From positions 1-37,460 of the IMG/VR virus record IMGVR_UViG_3300030104_002675: a stretch of 37,460 nucleotides of DNA, one strand, 5' to 3'. Shown here in pieces: positions 7,949 through 18,500 of this stretch. The notes beneath the pieces are model-generated. The model worked only from the letters and a program-made list of their open reading frames with translations. It was not told where the DNA came from and made no database searches. The first letter of the stretch is position 1. Each line of letters opens with the position of its first letter. The DNA is from a virus. The translations under genes and the position numbers were made by a program.

Positions 7949-9391
7949 ATGGCAATTGGAAGTTACACTCCTGCCGGTAAGGACTTTACTCAAAGAGTCC
8001 TAGGACAGGAAAATTACTTAGACATCCAAACAAATGGATGGGCACAGCAATACTTGCCTGACTTGGTTGAAAAAGAAGCTGAGGTTTTCGGAAAGAGAAC
8101 TATCTCAGGTTTTTTATCTCAAGTTAGTGCTGAGGAAGCTATGTCAGCTGATCAGGTTATCTGGTCAGAACAAGGTAGGTTACACCTAGCTTACGAGGGA
8201 ACAATAACATCAGCGGCAGCAAGTACTGTAGAAATCGCTAAAACCATGGATGGAGTAGCTCAAACTGCTGACCACGGTATTAACGTTGGCGACATGGTCT
8301 TAGTTGCAGGTGGTGGACAAACTATCACAGCACGTGTGAGCTCTGCTCCTGATGCAGACGCTAGTGTAATTCTATTACCTTATGGGTATGCTCACATGTC
8401 TGACGCAGGTTTCGTTGATGGTGATGATACTATTAAGATATTAGTATTCGGTTCTGAGTATGCAAAAGGAACAGTTAACAAGACTCGTTCTAACAAACCC
8501 GTGTTCAACGTGTATGATAATAAGCCTATTATCATTAAGGACATGTTTGAAGTTTCTGGATCTGACGCAGCGCAAATTGGCTGGGTTGAGGTTTCTGGTG
8601 AAGAAGGACAAAACGGTTACTACTGGTACTTAAAAGCTGCTGGTGATACTCGTGCTCGTTTCACTGATTACTTAGAAATGGTATGTGTTGAAGCTGAGAA
8701 GAACGTAGCTGCTTCAAATATCGCTCTTAATGCTGGCGCTGCTGTTGATGCAGATGATCAGTGTGGTACTGAGGGTTTATTTAAAGCTATCACGTCTCGT
8801 GGTCACACGTCTTCTGGTGTTAGTGGTGTTAACGCTGCTACTGACTTAGCTGAGTTTGACGCTATGTTAGCTGCATTCGATGAGAACGGTGCTATTGAGG
8901 AGAATATGATGTTTGTTAATCGCGCAACAGCTCTTGCTATCGACGATATGCTTGCATCTATGAATTCTTACGGTGCTGGTGGTACTTCTTACGGAGTATT
9001 CGACAACTCTGAAGCAATGGCGCTTAACTTAGGATTCTCAGGATTCCGTCGTGGATCTTACGATTTCTACAAGTCTGACTGGAAGTACTTAAACGACAAG
9101 CAAACAAGAGGTGGTATTAACGCCGCTGCGACTGGTGGAGAAGCTATTCGCGGTGTTGTTGTTCCAGCTGGAGTTTCTTCAGTATACGACCAATCACTAG
9201 GCAGAAACATGAAGCGTCCGTTCTTACACGTTCGCTACCGTGCGTCTAACCTAGAGAGCAGAAAGTTTAAGACATGGGTTACAGGTTCTGTTGGAGCTGT
9301 TACTTCTGACTTAGACGCGATGACTATGAATTTCTTATCTGAGAGATGTATGGTTACTCAAGGGGCAAACAACTTCTGTCTGCTTAACTAA
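7949..9391 (+). CDS. Major capsid protein, 480 aa
   Basis: The call rests on its place directly after the scaffold, its size, and a profile I associate with HK97-fold capsid proteins of marine phages. The N-terminus is MAIGSYTPAGKDFTQRVLGQ, followed by a helical EKEAEVFGKRT segment. A beta-rich insertion (about residues 80-165, with GDMVLVAG and a TITARVSS strand) resembles an extra surface domain. Conserved segments follow: YDNKPIIIKDMFEVSGSDAAQ and DTRARFTDYLEMVCVEAEK. Arg and Gly codons include noticeably more CGT and GGT than neighbouring genes, consistent with high expression. The leader is AT-only, without a Shine-Dalgarno sequence. A strong terminator hairpin starts 15 bases after the stop. 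I cannot place it in a named capsid family from sequence alone. Confidence 0.87.
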   Translation: MAIGSYTPAGKDFTQRVLGQENYLDIQTNGWAQQYLPDLVEKEAEVFGKRTISGFLSQVSAEEAMSADQVIWSEQGRLHLAYEGTITSAAASTVEIAKTMDGVAQTADHGINVGDMVLVAGGGQTITARVSSAPDADASVILLPYGYAHMSDAGFVDGDDTIKILVFGSEYAKGTVNKTRSNKPVFNVYDNKPIIIKDMFEVSGSDAAQIGWVEVSGEEGQNGYYWYLKAAGDTRARFTDYLEMVCVEAEKNVAASNIALNAGAAVDADDQCGTEGLFKAITSRGHTSSGVSGVNAATDLAEFDAMLAAFDENGAIEENMMFVNRATALAIDDMLASMNSYGAGGTSYGVFDNSEAMALNLGFSGFRRGSYDFYKSDWKYLNDKQTRGGINAAATGGEAIRGVVVPAGVSSVYDQSLGRNMKRPFLHVRYRASNLESRKFKTWVTGSVGAVTSDLDAMTMNFLSERCMVTQGANNFCLLN

Positions 9392-9405
9392 GATTATATT
9401 TAGCG

Positions 9406-9435
9406 AAACTACCTCACCTTCGGGTGGGGTAGTTT
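9406..9435 (+). terminator. Intrinsic terminator after the major capsid gene, UUCG loop
   Basis: A 13-bp stem (9406-9418 with 9423-9435, one G-U pair) closes on the very stable tetraloop TTCG at 9419-9422, and the 3' side runs into a T-rich stretch (TTTTATATTAACTTTTATTA). It lies 15 bases after the capsid stop and before the next ATG at 9462. It would end or attenuate head-gene transcripts and protect the 3' end of the capsid message. Confidence 0.88.
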
Positions 9436-9461
9436 TATATTAACTTTTATTATATTATATT

Positions 9462-10304
9462 ATGGCAAAAAAGAAAACACAAGAGGTTGTAGAAGAACCT
9501 CAAATTGAAGAAACAGTTGTAGTTGAAGCTCCGAAACCGGAACCTAAACCAGAACCAATTGTGGTAGAAAAAGCTCCTAAAAAGGATGCTTGGGAAATAA
9601 AAGATAGATTCTATCTCCTAAAAGGCAATGATAGACCTTTAACAAAATTAATTAGAGGTTGTAACATACATTGGTTTGACGAGGAAAAGGGATATGAGCG
9701 CGAACTTAAATACTGTTCTAATCAAAGGACGCCTTTTGTAGACGAGATGCATGGGGAGCAAAGATTAGAGCATATTATTTTTAGAAACGGCGTTTTAAAT
9801 GTTCCAAGAAACAAAACTGTTTTACAGAAATTCTTGTCTTTACATCCAGATAGCGAAAAAACATTTTATGAGCATAAACCTACTGTTGTTGCTGCTAGTG
9901 AAATTGAAATACTAGAAATGGAGATCAAAGCTCTTACAGCTGCTCAGAATCTAGATATTGATATGGTTGAAGCAGTGATGCGAGTAGAAATTGGTTCTGC
10001 AGTTAATAAGATGAGTTCTAAGGAACTTAAACGTGATTTACTACTATATGCTAAGAGAAATCCTAATTTGTTCTTAGAATTAGTTAATGACGATAACGTA
10101 CAGCTTAGAAACTTTGGTATCAAAGCTACAGAAATGGGGGTTATTAAATTATCCTCTGATCAAAGAACATTTATGTGGGGATCTAATGATAGAAAACTAA
10201 TGACTGTTCCTTTTGATGAACATCCATACTCAGCTTTAGCCGCTTGGTTTAAGACTGATGAAGGAATGGAGATCTACTCCAATATAGAAAAACGATTAAA
10301 ATAA
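9462..10304 (+). CDS. Probable virion structural protein, 280 aa
   Basis: The N-terminal 45 residues are a charged, Pro/Glu/Lys/Val-rich linker (repeated KPEPKPEP), unlike the rest. The body (RFYLLKGNDRPLTKLIRGC, then WFDEEKGYERELKYCSNQRTP) is well ordered and ends in a helical region (EIEILEMEIKALTAAQNL, MSSKELKRDLLLYAKRNPN). I recognise the core as a conserved protein placed after the capsid gene in marine phages, but I know no biochemical role. A head-completion or capsid-associated function fits the position. The gene is unusual in being bracketed by two UUCG-loop terminators, so it may have its own transcription level. The leader is AT-rich with no Shine-Dalgarno. Confidence 0.6.
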   Translation: MAKKKTQEVVEEPQIEETVVVEAPKPEPKPEPIVVEKAPKKDAWEIKDRFYLLKGNDRPLTKLIRGCNIHWFDEEKGYERELKYCSNQRTPFVDEMHGEQRLEHIIFRNGVLNVPRNKTVLQKFLSLHPDSEKTFYEHKPTVVAASEIEILEMEIKALTAAQNLDIDMVEAVMRVEIGSAVNKMSSKELKRDLLLYAKRNPNLFLELVNDDNVQLRNFGIKATEMGVIKLSSDQRTFMWGSNDRKLMTVPFDEHPYSALAAWFKTDEGMEIYSNIEKRLK

Positions 10305-10313
10305 TAATCACTT

Positions 10314-10349
10314 AGTTGGGTGGCCACCCTTCGGGGTGGTCACTAAACT
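10314..10349 (+). terminator. Second intrinsic terminator, UUCG loop
   Basis: The arms are 10314-10329 and 10334-10349 around a TTCG loop (10330-10333). The inner 10 bp pair with a single G-U, followed by a G-T wobble, one mismatch and four more pairs (AGTT with AACT). The arms differ in sequence from the hairpin at 9406-9435, but the loop is the same. The tract after it is A-rich rather than T-rich (TATAAAAAACGAATT), so termination may be weaker or the hairpin may act as an RNA-processing or stability element. Confidence 0.7.
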
Positions 10350-10363
10350 ATAAAAAACGAATT

Positions 10364-11074
10364 ATGGCAGTACTAAGTGTAGATAGAGTATATCAAACAG
10401 TTTTGGCATTAGCCAACAAAGAACAAAGAGGTTATGTAACTCCGCAAGAGTTTAACTTATTCGCCAATCAGGCTCAAAACGAAATATTTGAGCAATATTT
10501 TTACGACCTCAATCAATTTTTAAGGGCGCCAGTAGGTAATAAAACAACTTCTTCAGATTTACGTGATATTATTGAAGAGAAAATAGCTTTATTTCGTGTA
10601 ACTAATCAAACGATTGGTACTAATGCGCTTCCTAGTAATGTTCATAAACTAGAAGGTTTGAGCGCACGATTTGGCAACGATGCTGGAGCGGTGTATTATC
10701 CCGCTGAAGAAGTTAGTAAAAAGGAATATGACGCATATGAGCAGACGGCACTAACAAGACCTTCATTTAAAAGACCGATATTCTATAGATACAACAATAA
10801 CTTTGCTATATCTCCGCCTGATGTATGGGGTGCTTTTCGAATCGACTATATACAAAAGCCGATGCCACCTAAGTGGACATACGTTGTCGTAAATCAGGAG
10901 GCATTATGGAATCCTTCAGCCGCAGATAAACGGGACTTTGAACTACACTCATCTGAAGAGAAAAATCTTGTAATAAAGATATTGCAATATGCTGGTGTTA
11001 CTTTACAAGATTATAACATAACTCAATTAGCTGGTCAAAAAGAAGCGGGAATTATTCAACAAGAAAAATCATAA
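10364..11074 (+). CDS. Probable head-tail connector protein, 236 aa
   Basis: I start the protein at ATG 10364 (MAVLSVDRVYQTVLALANKE). An upstream in-frame TTG at 10316 would put the start inside the terminator hairpin and is not credible. The N-terminal half is helical with a conserved look (PQEFNLFANQAQNEIFEQYF, about 20-45). The C-terminal half holds YIQKPMPPKWTYV and a late LEKILQYAG-like helix (LVIKILQYAGVTL). The protein size, order and overall pattern match connector or ring proteins stacked under the portal in short-tailed phages of this group. No direct homology test was possible. The next gene begins three bases after its stop. Confidence 0.6.
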   Translation: MAVLSVDRVYQTVLALANKEQRGYVTPQEFNLFANQAQNEIFEQYFYDLNQFLRAPVGNKTTSSDLRDIIEEKIALFRVTNQTIGTNALPSNVHKLEGLSARFGNDAGAVYYPAEEVSKKEYDAYEQTALTRPSFKRPIFYRYNNNFAISPPDVWGAFRIDYIQKPMPPKWTYVVVNQEALWNPSAADKRDFELHSSEEKNLVIKILQYAGVTLQDYNITQLAGQKEAGIIQQEKS

Positions 11075-11077
11075 CAA

Positions 11078-12502
11078 ATGGGTTTATTAGACGGAACCAC
11101 GCATAAAGAATATTATCAAGGTAATAATTTCGGTAACTACCAATTTGTATCTTTAGACGATATAATTAGTCAATTCCAAGTAATGTATGTTGGAGAAGAT
11201 AAAATAATCCCTAAAATTAAGCGAGCAGATGTCGCGTTCCATGCTCAACGGGCTTTGGCTGAATTATCATTCGACACCTTTAAGTCGTTTAAGTCTCAAG
11301 AAATAGAAATACCACCAAGTCTCACGATGGTGTTACCTCACGACTACGTGAATTACACTAAACTATCTAGCGTTGATGCTGCTGGAATAAAGCACGTCTT
11401 GTACCCAACCAAGCACACGTCAAATCCATTTGAAATAAAACAAAAAGATACAGGTGAATACGACTTTCCCACCGGTGAAACAACGGTAATGAATGCTGAC
11501 TTTTCTCAAAATTTAGACTACTACCAAAAATCACCAGGTTTTATTAAGGTAATAGACGGCGTTTTAAAGTTTAATCATAAAGTTTTAAACTCTCCAGGAG
11601 GCATTCCTTTTGGCGATTCTTCAGCTGTTTGGCAAGAAATTGACGTATCACAAGTTAACTACGTTGACATATCCGCTGATGGCGTAGCTGCTGCAGCAGC
11701 TCCTGGTGGAGTACTTAGATTTGGTTTAAGTACTAACCAAGGTGATATGTACACTCACCCAAATATTCTAACAGATAATTTAGGTAATAATATACCAGCT
11801 TCACTTAATGCTTCGGAAGATATATTTGATATTGAAGGCGCGATGTTAACTTGGGACTCTACATCTAGTACTCAAGAAGCTTTGAATATAAATGTATCAG
11901 CTTACAATACAGTTTATATATTAATTACATCTAATGCTCCATTTACTAGTTTAACTCAAGCAACTGTTACAAATACTATAGATAACTTATCTGTTACTAA
12001 TGCGCAGTCTGGCAATTCATTAAATCATGCTTCAGATGATGGTTTAAGTTCATCTACTTGGACGAGTTATAAATCGTCTACTATAGCTGAAGATGGTATC
12101 GATGATTACAGATATGAGCAGCATTGGTTAAATCCTAACGAGCGATATGGATTAGATCCAGAACAAGCTCAAGTAAATGGCTCATTTTATATAGATCAAA
12201 GATTAGGTAAAATACATTTTTCTTCTAACATTAACGGTAAGACTGTAATCTTAGATTATATAAGTGATAGTCTTGGCACTGACGCAGAAATGCAAGTCCC
12301 TAAACTCGCAGAAGATGCAATGTATAAACATATTTTATGTGATATAATGAGTGCTAGATCAAATATCGGTGCTGGTAGATTAACTTATTATAAAAAAGAT
12401 AAATTCGCTGCTGTCAGAAAAGCTAAGTTAAGATTATCGAATATTAAATTAGAAGAATTAACTCAAATTCTTAGAGGTCAATCTAAAATAATTAAACACT
12501 AA
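11078..12502 (+). CDS. Probable neck/tail ring protein with inserted beta-sandwich, 474 aa
   Basis: The two ends look like one conserved backbone. Residues about 20-135 include SLDDIISQFQVMYVGEDKII, KRADVAFHAQRALAELSFDT and the LPHDYVNYTKLSS segment. Residues about 330-474 include YGLDPEQAQVNGSFYID, a KIHFSS strand and a helical DAMYKHILCDIMSARSN. Between them, residues about 139-326 form a Ser/Thr/Asn-rich beta domain starting NADFSQNLDYYQKSPGF and containing VIDGVLKFN, a layout like carbohydrate-binding jelly rolls. The backbone resembles ring or tail-tube-end proteins of crAss-like and marine flavobacterial podoviruses as I remember them. The inserted module may be exposed on the particle surface and bind host or environmental glycans; this is inference. 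Confidence 0.6.
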   Translation: MGLLDGTTHKEYYQGNNFGNYQFVSLDDIISQFQVMYVGEDKIIPKIKRADVAFHAQRALAELSFDTFKSFKSQEIEIPPSLTMVLPHDYVNYTKLSSVDAAGIKHVLYPTKHTSNPFEIKQKDTGEYDFPTGETTVMNADFSQNLDYYQKSPGFIKVIDGVLKFNHKVLNSPGGIPFGDSSAVWQEIDVSQVNYVDISADGVAAAAAPGGVLRFGLSTNQGDMYTHPNILTDNLGNNIPASLNASEDIFDIEGAMLTWDSTSSTQEALNINVSAYNTVYILITSNAPFTSLTQATVTNTIDNLSVTNAQSGNSLNHASDDGLSSSTWTSYKSSTIAEDGIDDYRYEQHWLNPNERYGLDPEQAQVNGSFYIDQRLGKIHFSSNINGKTVILDYISDSLGTDAEMQVPKLAEDAMYKHILCDIMSARSNIGAGRLTYYKKDKFAAVRKAKLRLSNIKLEELTQILRGQSKIIKH

Positions 12503-12505
12503 TTC

Positions 12506-15500
12506 ATGCCTGAAATTAAAAACACTTTCATTCAAGGTAAAATGAATAAAGACCTTGATGAAAGATTAATTCCCAATGGTCAATATCGTGACGCTTTAAA
12601 TATAGAGGTCACTTCAGCTGATGAAGGTAACTCAGGGACTGCGCGTAACATATTGGGTAATACTAGAGTAGATGCTTTAGTTGGAGGAGACAACTACACG
12701 TGTGTTGGTAGCATTGCTAACGAGTTGACTAATAAGTTATATTGGTTTATTCATCGCCCTGGTGCAGATGCTGTGTTAGAATATGATAAAGTACAGGGCA
12801 CGAATAAAATAATTTTATATGATCACGATAATACCGTCCCTCTCGCTGAAAATAATCCACTCTATACAGCTTTTTATGGTGAAAACTACGACTATAGTAA
12901 GATATTAAATTTTACAGGAAAACAAATAACTGGTATAAATATTGTTGATGACTTTTTATTTTGGTCTGACGGAGATGATGAACCTAAAAAAATAAATATA
13001 TCTAGATCTTATCATGACGGTTACACAACTTTAAATCAAGCCGCAAGTGCTACAGGTAACCCCTTCGCGTTTGTTCCGCGCTTACACGTAAACGGAGAGT
13101 TAACAGATACGATTTTACACAAAGATCATATTACTGTTATTAAAAAGAAGCCTACCTCAGCTCCTACAATTAAGATGAATCTTTCAACTAGTGGAGAAAC
13201 ATCTATTTTTGAAAAGGTGTTCCCTAGATTTTCTTGTAGATATAAATACAGCGATGGTGAGTATTCTGCTTTTGGTCCATTTACAGACGTTGCGTTTAGC
13301 GCGAAGTATCCAGAACTTGTAAATGCATCAAATTCTTACTCTACAGATGAACCATATAATAAAGCTATGGTTAATTCGATATCTTCTGTCGAGTTATATG
13401 ATTTTATTCCTAGTGATATCCCTAAAGACGTAGTTCAAGTAGATATTCTATATAAGCAAGAGGATTCAAACGTAGTTTACTCTATTACTAATATTAAAAA
13501 CACTGATTCAGAATGGACACATCAAGGGTTAAATGAAAACTCTTCGCATAAAGGTAAGTACGTTATAACATCAGAAAACATCCACGCGGCGTTGCCAGAG
13601 AATCAACTATTACGAGCTTGGGATGCTGTTCCAAAATCAGCTTTAGGCCAAGAAATAATTGGAAATAGATTAGTTTACGCTAACTATAAGCAAGGCTACA
13701 ATTTTGACGAAACATTTCCTACGCCAGATATAAACGCCGAGTATATACAAAGAGCTACTAATTTCGACAATGGAGGAGTTAAGTCTATTAAATCACTTAG
13801 GAAATATCAATTAGGATATGTCTTAGGTGATAAATATGGTAGAGAGACACCTGTTTTTACATCCGATGACGCGGGTATAAATTTAGATTGGTTTAGCCAA
13901 AGTCTTAGTGGTAACGCTAGTTTATCGAACATGTTTAAGGTAAGTTTGTCTAACCAAACTCCTGATTGGGCTTATTATTACAAGTTTTACGTAAAATCTC
14001 CATCAGCCGAGTATTATAACTTACTTATGGATAAGTGTTATTTTCCTTTTACTCACACGGAGTTTGAAAATAAAGACGACCATATATATGTGTCTTTCCC
14101 TTCTTCTGATAGAAACAAAATAATGGAAGACGATTATCTTATATCTAAAAAGATATACGATGGTAGCGACTCGCAAGTGTTTCAAGAAAATAAGTATAAA
14201 ATACTAGATATAAGCAATGAAGCTCCAGACGCTGTTAAATACGTGTTTTTCAACTTGGGAACAGCCGCAAATAATGACAACGCGTTTACTGGAACTAGCG
14301 TAGTAGGTTTTGGTGGAGAAGATAGTGTTTTATTTGCGGGTCCTGGTCATATGACTAGCGCTGGATTGCGTATTGATCAGCAAACAGATATTATTCATAT
14401 ACATAAAACAAGTTGGCTAAGCAGCACTTTTAATGGCGCACCTCTTGTTGATTATAACGAAGAAACTGAAACGCAAGTAGAAAACTACAAAGGAGATATT
14501 TATATGTCATGGAGTTCAGGTAACTTGAGTTCTAATAGATATAAAGTTTCTAGCATACGAGTTAGCAATAACAATACATACATATTAAGATTAACTGAGA
14601 CTATATCCGAAAAAGACGCAAGAATAGCGGCCCTTAACGATACTATAGAAACCTTAAATTTAGATGATTTAGGTCCCGAGAGTTCTAATACTCAAGTTAC
14701 TATGGATTCTGGTCTTACATTAAAATTTGAGAGACGCCAAAAGAGAAGCGAAGAAGATTTTAGTGGTAAGTTTTTTGTTAAAATAAAACACAACGCATAT
14801 CTCACGAGTAGCAGTGGCAGTAGCACCGATAGTTCGGGAAGTGTATTTCCTGTGGCTCAAGCTGGTATACAATGGTTAGTAGGTGTGCACAACTCGGCAG
14901 ATGCAAGTGAAGGTTCAGGTATAGTAAACTCGGCTAGTGCTTCTATAGAATCAACTCTAACTACAGAAACAGCAGTAGCGGGTATAGCGAATTTAACTGG
15001 ATTCGCCACTGAGCCGTCCGATTGGGACGTTATAAAAAGCCATATAGGTAATAGATTTTTCATTGACGATATGAACTTCATCGCATGCAATGTGCATGAG
15101 GATTCGTACGCTAAAGAATCTGGTCCGGCGTGGCGTGGCTTAAATCCTCCAAGTGCGTATAAACCTTTTAAGTGGATGCCAATTGATGGTGACGAAAGCT
15201 CTCAATCCGGTCTTGATACTGGTTATTATTGGCGTATAGATAGCCCAGAGTTAAGTGAGGGCGGTTTGGGTTTTTATGGAAGCTTAAAATCATTTGCTCC
15301 TTCGACGACATCAGCAACCTTTAGTGCCTCTCCTTTTCTTACTAGAATAATTAATAGTTTTGAAGGAATTGTTACCACTACCCTGGCTCATTCCGGTCAA
15401 GGATCGTTTTCAGGTGGTGCTCCAAATAGTGGTGAAAGACGCTTTAATAATAATACGTTATATTGTCATCCTAACGGAAGCACGCAAGGTTTGGATAATA

Positions 15501-18500
15501 CATACGGACCTATAGATTCTACTGAAAAACACTTTATACATATTTCATTTTTAGCTCCAGGCGTAAATTTAATAGATGAAATGAGTGCAGATGATCTTGC
15601 CGATGTAACAATTAAGGGTAAAGACAGCATCGCACGTAAACTCGAGGGAATCTGGGGAGGAGGAGCGTTTACTAAAGTACCTTCTGCGCCCGTTGAAGTT
15701 GGTGGTAGTTATAGCGTAAATTACTTTGGAGACATAGGTGTAGATGGCCATGTTATTGAATTTGAGGGCAATTACAATGAATCAGGAAATGATCAATCCG
15801 GAACTCCAGGTCCTGGTATAGGACAAGGATATGATCTTGATTATGGTTTAAGGCATTCTAATCAATGGAAGCCACAATATTCAGATTCAGGTACAAACGA
15901 AGAGTTAAATAGTTTTGTAGAAAGAATAAAAACCCCTGGCCAGAAGTTTATATTTAAAGGAGACGATTCTGAGACAGTTTATCGCATAGAAAGTGTTACA
16001 GAAAAACATATGTACAATCACACTCCATGGCGTATGAGGTGGTTGTGGGACGATACAAACAGCGAATGGGTTGCCGGTGGCGACAGCGTAGAAGAAGCTG
16101 CTAGCGCGTGGGCTGATTTCACGGACGTTAATTTAACACCGTCTAATAACAGCGGTGATGAGGGTTATTCAACCGCTGCTACAGCACTAGCAGACGCTAT
16201 CACTGACTTTGGTGCCGCGAATAATAGAAGAGTTACTTACATCATAGAACTTGATAAAGATCCTGTAGATCATTATGATCCACGTACAGATTCCGTTGAA
16301 AGTATAGATGCTACAATAGACGATGTTAACGGACAAATTCAATTTGTTAGCGATATAGTTCCTAGTCAAATAGACGCCATATTTAGTCACCCTACTATAT
16401 GGGAGACAGAGCCGCAACAGTTAGCTGATTTAAATATATACCACGAAGCTAGTAATAACATACCAATAAAATTAACCAGTACCACTAATGAGTTGTTCGC
16501 CCCAGTTGGCTCAAAAGTAGATATAGTATCATATGGAGAAAATTATGATGTTGACGTTGACTTTGCAGAAGGAGCAATAGTAGACACGGAATCCTCTTAT
16601 ATTAGTCTCTGGAATAGCGAGGATATTTTTGAAGTTAATCCACCCTTACCTGAAAATAATTATACAGGGTCAGTATTTAGATTTTCTAAAGACGATGGTA
16701 GTTATGTAGAAGCTAAAATTATAGATCAACTAGGTCCAGGTGTACAGTTTAAAGTAAACACACAAGTCGATGTGACTAGAGATGTGGGATTAAGTTGGTT
16801 TAATTGCTTTTCTTTTGGTGACGGCATAGAGTCAAATAGAGTGCGAGATGGTTATAATAAAATGCAAATATCTAATGGAGCTAGAGTTTCAGCGACACTA
16901 GAGCAGCCATTTATAGAAGAGCATAGAACTAATGGTCTTATATATTCTGGAATATACAACTCTAATTCTGGTGTAAATAACTTAAATCAATTTATCGCAG
17001 CAGAAAAGATCACGAAAGACTTAAACCCTACCTATGGTAGTATTCAAAAGTTATTTTCAAGAAATACAGATCTAGTAGCTTTATGTGAAGATAGAGTATT
17101 AAAAATACTAGCTAATAAAGACGCTTTATTTAACGCTGATGGAAATCCACAGCTTGTAGCTACACCAAACGTGCTTGGGCAATCAGTTCCATTCTCTGGG
17201 GACTTTGGAATATCAACACACCCCGAGTCTTTTGCACATGAATCCTTTAGAGCTTATTTTACAGACAAACAAAGAGGCGCTGTCCTTAGACTGTCTATGG
17301 ATGGATTGACGCCTATATCAGACGCGGGTATGCGTGATTGGTTTAGAGATAACTTAGTTGACGAAGCTAATTTTATAGGTAGTTATGACGCCTTTAATAA
17401 GCAATATAACTTAACAATTAAGTCTAAGCCAATTTTGGGATCTATTATTAATGATGATTTTTCAGAGGGAGTTGCTGCAGTTGAATCTTTTAACAATACA
17501 GAATATATAGACAATGGTGCTTTTACTCAGGGGTTAAGTTTCTCTGGAGTTATGCAACTTGAAGACTTAGACTTAGTTGAAAGAAATAAAACAATAAACC
17601 CAGATTTATTCGTAGATGTTACCATAAGGAACCATCCTGAAATATTAGCAGAAAGTTTAGTGGCATCTGTTACCACCACTGAAGAAGTAGACACGGGAGA
17701 AACAGCAACTAGTAGTGAAGACATTGACTTTGGCGATCCTGATTTTGAGATAAATTATATCGATGATCCCGACGCGCCTATAATTATGCCTGACTCTTTA
17801 GATGGCTTTCCAGAAGGTCAAGCACCTGTTATGTTTGGTTTTGACGAAAACTTAAATAGCTCAGAATCTCCTTTTGACGACGTTGGGTCTACAGCGACTA
17901 CTTTTAACATAAAAAGATACAATAATACTGAGGATACAAATCAAGTACCTGCTGTGCTTGAAGAGTATAATGGTTATGGTGGAGATGATACGAATTTGGG
18001 ATTTGGTGTAGGTGCAAGTGGAGGAGGTATTAGTGGCCATACTAATACCACAAGATGGACTAATCCAACAACTATTTTCCATCAAAACGAGAGTGGTTTT
18101 GCGGCTGGTGGCGTGCCTTCAACCCTAGACGATGGAAACAACGATGATTGGCATGCTATTAACAAAGGTATAACTTTTAGAGGAAGCCCTACCGACGAAG
18201 GTTCTGGTGAAGTGCCATGGGGTTATATACAGTTTCCTTCTAATGGATTTATTGAAGGAGGTACTAATCAATTGACAGATAGTATAATTAATAGTGAGCC
18301 AGCTGCTAGAAATAATACTATTTTTAAAGGTGAAGAAATAGAAGTAACAGTTAATTACAGATCAAACCACCTAGGTACAGAGTCAGATAACTTTATTAGA
18401 GTAGAATTATTTGATGGTAACTCGCCATTAGATAGTAGTTATTTTGCTGGAGGTACTACTTTTAGTAATGAAAACATTGAAGGTTGGACTAACTCGCAGT

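Noticed and set aside
10316-10363. An upstream TTG start extending the connector gene by 16 codons
   Set aside because: The added codons fall inside the terminator hairpin, and the ATG at 10364 has a normal AT-rich leader.
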